This document shows positions 43,209-48,957 of a stretch of 48,957 nucleotides of DNA, in pieces. The position numbers and the translations under genes were made by a program. The stretch's first letter is position 1; every line of letters begins with the position of its first letter. The stretch is taken from positions 1 through 48,957 of IMG/VR virus record IMGVR_UViG_3300032242_002508; one strand, 5' to 3'. Source of the stretch: a virus. Under the pieces are notes generated by a model. The model did not search any database. It had not been told where the DNA came from and was given only the letters and a program-made list of their open reading frames with translations.

Positions 43209-44999
43209 TTAGAAGGTTATTGTACCACTGCCAGATGTGAACTTGTAAATCTTATATCCAGAGCGGCTTGCAGTATCTGGAGTTGGCACAGATGGTCCGG
43301 TTGTTCCGTTACATACCAACGATGATGTCATTGCACTAATACTTGGCAATGAACTTGGGTAAGCAATGATTACAACTCCAGACCCACCAGCACCTCCGTT
43401 GAAGTCGCTAGTGCCGTTATTACCCCCGCCACCACCACCGCCGCCGGTATTAGTAACGCCTGCTCCGCCCGCAGCACCTTGTCCGCCGGTCCCGCCAGAT
43501 GACGGAGATGCAGGTGCTGTTACGGTTCCAGTATATCCACCGCCGTTCCTTGCGCTACCAGAACCACCGCCCGCATAAGTTACTGAAGTGCCGGTAATAC
43601 TAGAGGCAATTCCAGCGCCGCCAGCGCCTGACACAGAACCAGAGCCATTACCACCAACACCACCTGCACCACCGCCACCACCAGATGGATAAGGTGATGC
43701 AGCAGGTGAAATACCGTTCCCACCACTTTGCCCTTGTCCTGTGATTCCAGCACCACCGGGAACTCCCCAAATGCCGGCGCTGCAGGCACCTCCACCAGAA
43801 GCACCAACTAAACCTTTTGCAATTCCTCCACCTCCACCTCCACCACCAGAAGCGGTAATACCACTAAATACAGAACTAGAACCACTAGTGCCGCTGGATT
43901 GAGCAGACCCTCCGGTTCCGTTTGCACCAACAGTTACGGTTATTGCTGAACCAGAGACAACCCCAAAGTTGCTGTGTGCTAAGTAACCACCGGCTCCACC
44001 ACCACCACCCAAACTACCACCTCCGCCTCCGCCACCAACAACAAGTAATTCCATGCCGGTAATGGCAAATTGAATTGGCGATGATAATGGAGCAAGATTT
44101 CCACTTGTGGTAAAAGAATGAACAATGTAACCGTTAGAAAAGTAAACAGTTCCACCAGAAAAATACTGTATCGTTCCGGGATAACGGACGATGACAATAC
44201 CGCTTCCGCCCGCTGCGCCCGCACCAGTAGAACCACCAGACCAACGAGAAGCTGAACCTCCTCCTCCACCGGTGTTTGTTTGTCCTGATGAAGCGGCGTA
44301 CGCATAATTAGTATCAGAAATGCCAGCGCCAGCACCGCCGCCACCTGCTCCACCCAAAGTGGCAACTTTTGTAGTATTAGTTGACCAAGAACCACCGCCA
44401 CCACCCCCGCCATAACCTATAACAGTCCCAGAAATAGCAGATGCAATACCAGCGCCACCATTGCCTGAATTTGAAGAATTAGCGTTTAATCCAACAGTAC
44501 CTGCACCACCTCCTCCGCCACCAACTTGATTATTTACGTCAATAGTTAATCCATTTCCACCAATTAAACCTTGACCAGCCACTCCTTGAGCACCAGTTAA
44601 CCCAGTAACTGCGCCGCCCCCGCCACCTGAACCACCAGTTTTTGCACTAGCGCCCGTCCTATTTGTTCCACCACCTCCACCGCCGGTTGCAGTCACAGAA
44701 CCAAAAACAGAGTTTTGGCCAGAAGTTCCGGCAGTACCAGAGCCAGTACCTGCATCACCTGTAGCGCCGCCCCCGCCAATGGTAACAGTATAAGAACTAC
44801 CGGCAGTGATACCAGCATATCCTTGTAGTAACCCGCCGGCTCCGCCGCCACCCCCACCGTCATTTGAATCGTATGCGCCGCCACCTCCTCCAGCAACAAT
44901 CAAATACTCTACAGTAGAGGGAGGGACACCTGTCCAATCTAGATTTCTAATTGCTTGAGCGACTTGGCTCAGTGTCCACATTCCACTGTATGCTGGCAT
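43209..44999 (-). CDS. Glycine-rich tail fibre/adhesin protein, 596 aa
   Basis: After an N-terminal attachment-like segment (MPAYSGMWTLSQVAQAIRNL) two long glycine-rich domains follow (about 28..285 and 310..550), each opening with a VEYLIVAGGG or MELLVVGGGG strand and closing with GGSG(I/V)VI(V/I). Poly-Gly runs of five to nine residues suggest a stacked polyglycine-helix sandwich, as in gp38-like phage adhesins (inference from composition). Between domains lies a TVYFSNGYIVHSFTTSG linker shared with other fibre genes here. AAGGATAAT precedes the ATG. Confidence 0.88.
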   Translation of the reverse strand: MPAYSGMWTLSQVAQAIRNLDWTGVPPSTVEYLIVAGGGGGAYDSNDGGGGGGAGGLLQGYAGITAGSSYTVTIGGGGATGDAGTGSGTAGTSGQNSVFGSVTATGGGGGGTNRTGASAKTGGSGGGGGAVTGLTGAQGVAGQGLIGGNGLTIDVNNQVGGGGGGAGTVGLNANSSNSGNGGAGIASAISGTVIGYGGGGGGGSWSTNTTKVATLGGAGGGGAGAGISDTNYAYAASSGQTNTGGGGGSASRWSGGSTGAGAAGGSGIVIVRYPGTIQYFSGGTVYFSNGYIVHSFTTSGNLAPLSSPIQFAITGMELLVVGGGGGGGSLGGGGGAGGYLAHSNFGVVSGSAITVTVGANGTGGSAQSSGTSGSSSVFSGITASGGGGGGGGIAKGLVGASGGGACSAGIWGVPGGAGITGQGQSGGNGISPAASPYPSGGGGGAGGVGGNGSGSVSGAGGAGIASSITGTSVTYAGGGSGSARNGGGYTGTVTAPASPSSGGTGGQGAAGGAGVTNTGGGGGGGGNNGTSDFNGGAGGSGVVIIAYPSSLPSISAMTSSLVCNGTTGPSVPTPDTASRSGYKIYKFTSGSGTITF

Positions 45000-45010
45000 T
45001 TCTATTATCC

Positions 45011-45367
45011 TTATGCTGGTATTACGAGTTCAGTCCAACTTGTTGAGGCTTCATCCCATGTATACATCTTACCATCTGTTGGCATCGGTGTAGGTGCTGA
45101 CCACAAACATGTGGCTTCATCTAATACCCAACTGGTATATGGTTTAGGTGGAATGAAAGCATCTCTCTCACTATCATAAGTGAAACCAACGCCTGCATAA
45201 TTCTTACGCAGTGGTGTGCCACCTTGTGTATGTACTCCACCTTGTGTGTTATAACTGGTTTGAACCCAACTACTAGGATCTCCCCAATGTCCTAAAGCAA
45301 GAACTTCTCGTTCAATCACAATCACTTGGGTGACTATGCCGTTTTCTACTCGTGCAAAATGTGCCAT
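45011..45367 (-). CDS. Conserved tail-fibre-associated protein, 118 aa
   Basis: Begins MAHFARVENGIVTQVIVIER, with WVQTSYNTQGGVHTQGG, LRKNYAGVGFTYDSERDAFI and PPKPYTSWVLDEATCLW. This family is widespread in aquatic T4-like phages, usually among tail fibre genes; a role as fibre chaperone or tip component is guessed from position. GAGGAAAATAA precedes the ATG. Confidence 0.85.
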   Translation of the reverse strand: MAHFARVENGIVTQVIVIEREVLALGHWGDPSSWVQTSYNTQGGVHTQGGTPLRKNYAGVGFTYDSERDAFIPPKPYTSWVLDEATCLWSAPTPMPTDGKMYTWDEASTSWTELVIPA

Positions 45368-45384
45368 TTTATTTTCCTCTTATT

Positions 45385-46269
45385 TTAGAAAGTTATTGAA
45401 CCACTACTGGTCCAAATATATATCTGATATCCGTTGTTGTATCTAATTTGTGGATTGCCGGTTGTGCTTGCGGGTGGTGCTAGATTTCTAGGATAACGAA
45501 TGATTACTATACCTGAACCACCATTGCCACCGGTGCCAGCTGATGTTGAATATCCGCCACCACCTCCTCCACCTCCACCGGTGTTTGCAGTACCTGCAGT
45601 TCCTGTAGGCTGACCACCAGCACCACCTCCACCAGCACCACCAATTCCATTAATATTATTTGCAGGTGTATCAGCGGCAGCACCTCCTCCTCCGCCAGCA
45701 TAAAAAATTGGGCTGCCTGTAATGGTTGAACAAAATCCAGTACCACCTGGACCAGCAACTTTGCTACTGATAAAAGAATTACCCACTGATCCTGCGCCTC
45801 CTCCTCCCCCACTGGCATATGAAGTAGTAGTGGTAGCGATGCCTCCCGCATAACCTTGTCCTGAAGTTCCAGCACCAGCTGTTCCTAAAGTAGGACCTGC
45901 AGAAATAGCACCACCGCCACCAGATCCACCAGAAGCGCCATTAGCAACGGTGTAACCTCCACCTCCTCCACCACCTGTTGCGGTAATAGCGCCAAAAACA
46001 GAATTTTGACCACTACCACCGACAGTACCGGCAGATGGAGTGCCGCCGGCACCAATTGTAACAGTGATTTGAGAACCCGGTGTGATTATATATCCTGAAG
46101 CAGTTAATAACCCTCCGGCACCACCTCCGCCGGCAGGACTAAAATTTAAAACTCCGCTACCACCAGCACCCCCGCCAGCCACTACAAGGTATTCAACCGT
46201 GCTAGTCTTTTGATCCGTCATGGGATTAAATGTTGCAGAAATGAATCCTCCGAGATTTTGTTGGCTCAT
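45385..46269 (-). CDS. Glycine-rich adhesin, 294 aa
   Basis: MSQQNLGGFISATFNPMTDQ, then VEYLVVAGGG, several poly-Gly loops of up to nine residues, GGSGIVIIRYPRNLAPPAST and a C-terminal NGYQIYIWTSSGSITF. One glycine-rich domain of the type present twice in the 596-aa protein. The C-terminal phrase also ends the 596-aa protein (GYKIYKFTSGSGTITF). GAGG lies just before the ATG. Confidence 0.87.
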   Translation of the reverse strand: MSQQNLGGFISATFNPMTDQKTSTVEYLVVAGGGAGGSGVLNFSPAGGGGAGGLLTASGYIITPGSQITVTIGAGGTPSAGTVGGSGQNSVFGAITATGGGGGGGYTVANGASGGSGGGGAISAGPTLGTAGAGTSGQGYAGGIATTTTSYASGGGGGAGSVGNSFISSKVAGPGGTGFCSTITGSPIFYAGGGGGAAADTPANNINGIGGAGGGGAGGQPTGTAGTANTGGGGGGGGGYSTSAGTGGNGGSGIVIIRYPRNLAPPASTTGNPQIRYNNGYQIYIWTSSGSITF

Positions 46270-46271
46270 GG

Positions 46272-48956
46272 TTACCTCGCAATAGAATATTTAAATGGGT
46301 TTTCCGCAAATGCGGCATAGATGTAGGTTGAACCATTAGCATTAAATGCACTGTCTGAACTTCTAATTTTTATTCCATTAGAAAGAATATCAAGAGTGGT
46401 AAATGTTGTTTCAGCAATAGCAGAATCTGGTTCTAAAAATAAGTTAGCAACATTATATGTATTACGACTAGTATCATAAATAGTCCAAATATATCCATTG
46501 CTATTTGTACCTTTAATCATTATCCATCTAGGTCTAAATCCCATATATATAAATGGGCCGTCAGCACTTCCATTCCCAGTCCAAGAGCCAAAGGCTGAAT
46601 ATCCTGCTACTGGCGCAAAACAATATGCCACTGCGGTATTTCCAGGAGATGCTACAACTCCAGTTCCATTTGTAAACACAGTAGATGTTGGAGCTGTATT
46701 ATTCCAAAAATTCGCAGATGTTATTGCCGCTAAAGTTTGATTTAAATAAATCCCTTGTGTAGCACCCATTGCAGAATGATAAGTAAACCAATCTGATGTT
46801 GTGCCTCTGGCCTTAACAATAATCATACTAGGTGCAACACCCAGCCCATGACCAACTGTAATAACACTTCCAGTTGTGGTATAAGTAACAATACTAAACC
46901 CACTTCTAGTATTCACACTTACTGTTGAAGTAACTGAACCTGCAGAATTAGATGCCCCTGCGTTGTTACCAGCCTTCCAATTCCATGCAACAAACGTTGC
47001 ACCGCTCGTGTTTACACTTAGGTTGTAATCAGGGCCAAGGCTAAAACCATCTGCATTAAATGACACAAATTCTTTGTCGGCGGGCTCCGGGCCAGTGTCG
47101 GCAGTTGTTACGTTTGTGCTTAGAATATAAGCGCGGGTACGAACAGAATCAACTAAAGTGTGATAGTACGCATTGCTTCTTGATTTAGCCCAAATAAAGT
47201 CAGGTTGAAATCCAACGCCAGTTACAGTTTGTGTTGTACCGTTACCCGTGTATAGCACAGTATTGAAGAACTGCCCAGCCAATGTGTTGCTTGTTGCGCC
47301 GATTATCGGAGTCGGTAGATTCTGTGTACAGAGTGCTTGGAATCCTGACGGGGCTGTGTAGGCAAATGCTCGTTGACCAAAGTTTGAACTACCAGTACCA
47401 CCAGTAGTACCTAATCTAAACACAGGAAAGACTGTTAATCCAGTAAAAGTATAACTAATTGCCGTTTGAGAAACATTGTTTTTGTAAAAGGTAATTAAGT
47501 TGTTGTCTATGTCAACAGCAACACCAATCACATCGTTTGCTATAAAAGTCGCGCCATATGCCGAGGCTGATCCATTTACATATTTCTGTCCGTCTGACCG
47601 ATAAGAAACGGAATTACTTAACCATCCATCAGAAACTAGATTTTGATTTGTAGCAACGCCTATTTGTACCAGGGTAGGGATTGAAGTTGGTGTAAATTCA
47701 AAATACCATTTACCACTAACAAGGCCCATTGTTCCAAATGCGTCATCAGCATTTGTACTACTTGAATAGTCTAAATTACCATTAGACAGTGTAATAGTAC
47801 TATCTTTTGATATGGGGTTCCAAGTAGCATAATTACCACGCACCGTACCGCCAACACCCGTGTCAAACCCATACGGGGTTGGACTGTCAACCATACTACT
47901 GTTGCCGATGCCAGCAGTTACGCTGAAATTGTTGGGAGTAAAATTATTATTGTTACCTGAATAATCTTTACCTAATGTCGTAGCAGTTGTGCCGCTGTTG
48001 TCTGAGAAGTTAAGATAGAAACCGTTTGTACCATATGTACCAGTGTACTGAATCGGTGCCCATACTCCAGTAGTTGTGCTGGTTGTGCCAAAGGATGATG
48101 GGGTTAACTGCTGCCCGTCAATAATGTAAATCTCAGTTGCAAATCCACCAAAATAAGTATTGTTGTCTTTTCCAAGATACGCGGCGCCGGTTGAATTAAC
48201 CCCTGTGGTTGAGTTTTGAGTTGGATTGGCTGTGGTGCTAAAAGAAGTAACTTCAGAGCCATTGACGTACACCCGAACTCTATTATTTGCTGTTGCTTGC
48301 GTTGTATCCACTGCAACAACAATGTGATACCAAGCACTTGGATCACGAAATACTTGTGTGGTAATACGCCAATTTGTTGTCCATCCACCTAGAGCCAAAG
48401 TATCACCAGAGGTAAATGTTATGGCAAAAAACCCTGTATCCGAAGCGGTAAGTTGTTGATAAAAAATTCCTTGTGTAGAACCAAGTGCTCCGCGTTTTAC
48501 CCACGCACTCCATGTCCAAGTTTGTTGGTTTCCAGAACTTGCAGGTGTACGAGTTAAATAGGTAGAATTCGGGATATTAAACCTTAGACTACGGGAAATT
48601 TGATACGAAGTATTGTACACCGTTGGTGTTGTTGGAGCTAACGTACCAGACGATGTGAAAATGTGAACAATGTATCCATTGGTGTAGTTTACCGTACCAC
48701 CAGTGTAGAACTGAACATTGCCGAGGTAACGTACAATAACAATGCCTGAGCCACCTGATCCTCTTGTTCCAGACCAAGAACCTCCTCCACCTCCCCCTGT
48801 ATTTGCTGCTCCACTAGTCGCAGTTGAACTATTTGAACCAACACCTCCTCCACCTACCCCACCAGACCCTTGTGTTCCTGTATAACCGGACCCACCGCCA
48901 CCTCCTGCATATGTTGTAATTGTTCCACTAATTGCTGAGGCTATACCAGCACCACC
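46272..48956 (-). CDS. Large tail fibre protein, 5' part beyond window (895 residues visible)
   Basis: The frame is open to the right edge. A GTG at 48620 that could be taken as a start is internal (Val within APTTPTVYNTSY). Visible order: end of a glycine-rich domain (to GGSGIVIVRYLG), linker NYTNGYIVHIFTSSG, a LamG/concanavalin-like domain (RFNIPNSTYLTRT to about WAPIQYTG), a SPRY-like segment (GKWYFEFTPT, IGVAVDIDNNLITFYKN), and a C-terminal repeat region with FQPDFIWAK, GHGLGVAPSMIIVKAR and AENPFKYS. Probably the receptor-binding fibre. Confidence 0.88.
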   Translation of the reverse strand, partial: GGAGIASAISGTITTYAGGGGGSGYTGTQGSGGVGGGGVGSNSSTATSGAANTGGGGGGSWSGTRGSGGSGIVIVRYLGNVQFYTGGTVNYTNGYIVHIFTSSGTLAPTTPTVYNTSYQISRSLRFNIPNSTYLTRTPASSGNQQTWTWSAWVKRGALGSTQGIFYQQLTASDTGFFAITFTSGDTLALGGWTTNWRITTQVFRDPSAWYHIVVAVDTTQATANNRVRVYVNGSEVTSFSTTANPTQNSTTGVNSTGAAYLGKDNNTYFGGFATEIYIIDGQQLTPSSFGTTSTTTGVWAPIQYTGTYGTNGFYLNFSDNSGTTATTLGKDYSGNNNNFTPNNFSVTAGIGNSSMVDSPTPYGFDTGVGGTVRGNYATWNPISKDSTITLSNGNLDYSSSTNADDAFGTMGLVSGKWYFEFTPTSIPTLVQIGVATNQNLVSDGWLSNSVSYRSDGQKYVNGSASAYGATFIANDVIGVAVDIDNNLITFYKNNVSQTAISYTFTGLTVFPVFRLGTTGGTGSSNFGQRAFAYTAPSGFQALCTQNLPTPIIGATSNTLAGQFFNTVLYTGNGTTQTVTGVGFQPDFIWAKSRSNAYYHTLVDSVRTRAYILSTNVTTADTGPEPADKEFVSFNADGFSLGPDYNLSVNTSGATFVAWNWKAGNNAGASNSAGSVTSTVSVNTRSGFSIVTYTTTGSVITVGHGLGVAPSMIIVKARGTTSDWFTYHSAMGATQGIYLNQTLAAITSANFWNNTAPTSTVFTNGTGVVASPGNTAVAYCFAPVAGYSAFGSWTGNGSADGPFIYMGFRPRWIMIKGTNSNGYIWTIYDTSRNTYNVANLFLEPDSAIAETTFTTLDILSNGIKIRSSDSAFNANGSTYIYAAFAENPFKYSIAR

Positions 48957-48957
48957 A

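Noticed and set aside
43366-43578. Proline-rich plus-strand frames across the adhesin region
   Set aside because: Poly-Pro is simply the reverse complement of poly-Gly codons in the fibre genes.
43979-44413. Val/Leu-rich minus-strand frames within the adhesin genes
   Set aside because: Out-of-frame reading of GGT/GGA repeats gives long Val/Leu frames without starts or ribosome sites.
1-48957. tRNA genes, CRISPR arrays and insertion sequences
   Set aside because: I looked for cloverleaf ends, regularly spaced repeats and transposase motifs and saw none; a tRNAscan-SE run would be decisive for tRNAs.

Overview
The window is a gene-dense, AT-rich stretch of a large T4-like (myovirus) phage genome. 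The diagnostic replication genes are a family B DNA polymerase (gp43-like), a sliding clamp (gp45-like), a DsbA-like dsDNA-binding protein and a 5'-3' exonuclease of the RNase H/FEN type. Large glycine-rich and LamG-type fibre genes lie at the right end. Genes are packed with ATGA or TAATG start/stop overlaps. Marine and freshwater T4-like phage families dominate. The host is not certain: an Ala/Lys/Pro-rich secreted protein at 1809..2054 resembles small proteins common in Betaproteobacteria, which hints at a freshwater proteobacterial host.

Layout: (1) 1..8939, minus strand: short early-type genes, a possible GDPD-like gene on the plus strand, the RNase H/FEN exonuclease and an SF2 helicase fused to an HNH domain. 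(2) 9016..15922: a free-standing HNH gene, a UV-damage endonuclease (minus), and a plus-strand operon of proteins with capsid-targeting-like leaders that also holds a secreted NucA-type nuclease. (3) 15919..25701, minus: epimerase, two glycosyltransferases, QueE, a DadA-like oxidoreductase, QueD, a 2OG oxygenase, FolE and small genes. (4) 25712..32031, minus: a divergent QueD-like protein, a DpdA/TGT-like protein, sliding clamp, polymerase, DsbA. (5) 32136..42956: a 2OG oxygenase (plus), TilS, carbamoyltransferase, and a second series of leader-bearing cargo proteins (metallopeptidase, amidoligase, GNAT, a 1170-residue polyprotein, a head-type protein) plus a Dps. (6) 43028..48956: fibre/adhesin genes.

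Two themes stand out. First, FolE, QueD, QueE and a DpdA-like transglycosylase make a nearly complete 7-deazaguanine DNA-modification pathway. A second QueD-like protein lies next to DpdA, and glycosyl-, carbamoyl- and amino-acid-acting enzymes are nearby. Second, at least seven proteins begin with a short leader of the form M-[RKN]-x-x-E-[IFL]-...-E followed by a small residue. This resembles the capsid-targeting sequence of T4 internal proteins, which the prohead protease removes. Several of these proteins, and the 1170-residue one, carry similar sites between domains. Read together they look like polyprotein cargo packaged in the head: acetyltransferase, ADP-ribosyltransferase-like, kinase-like, ParB-like, amidoligase, GP88, metallopeptidase and papain-like modules.

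Two promoter types are visible. Host-like sigma70 promoters on the minus strand all have 17-nt spacers, and several place the transcription start on the start codon (leaderless genes). (G/C)ATAAATA boxes resembling T4-like late promoters precede many cargo and accessory genes. No tRNA gene, CRISPR array or insertion sequence was recognised. QueC, the clamp loader, primase/helicase and the main head and tail genes are not in this window.
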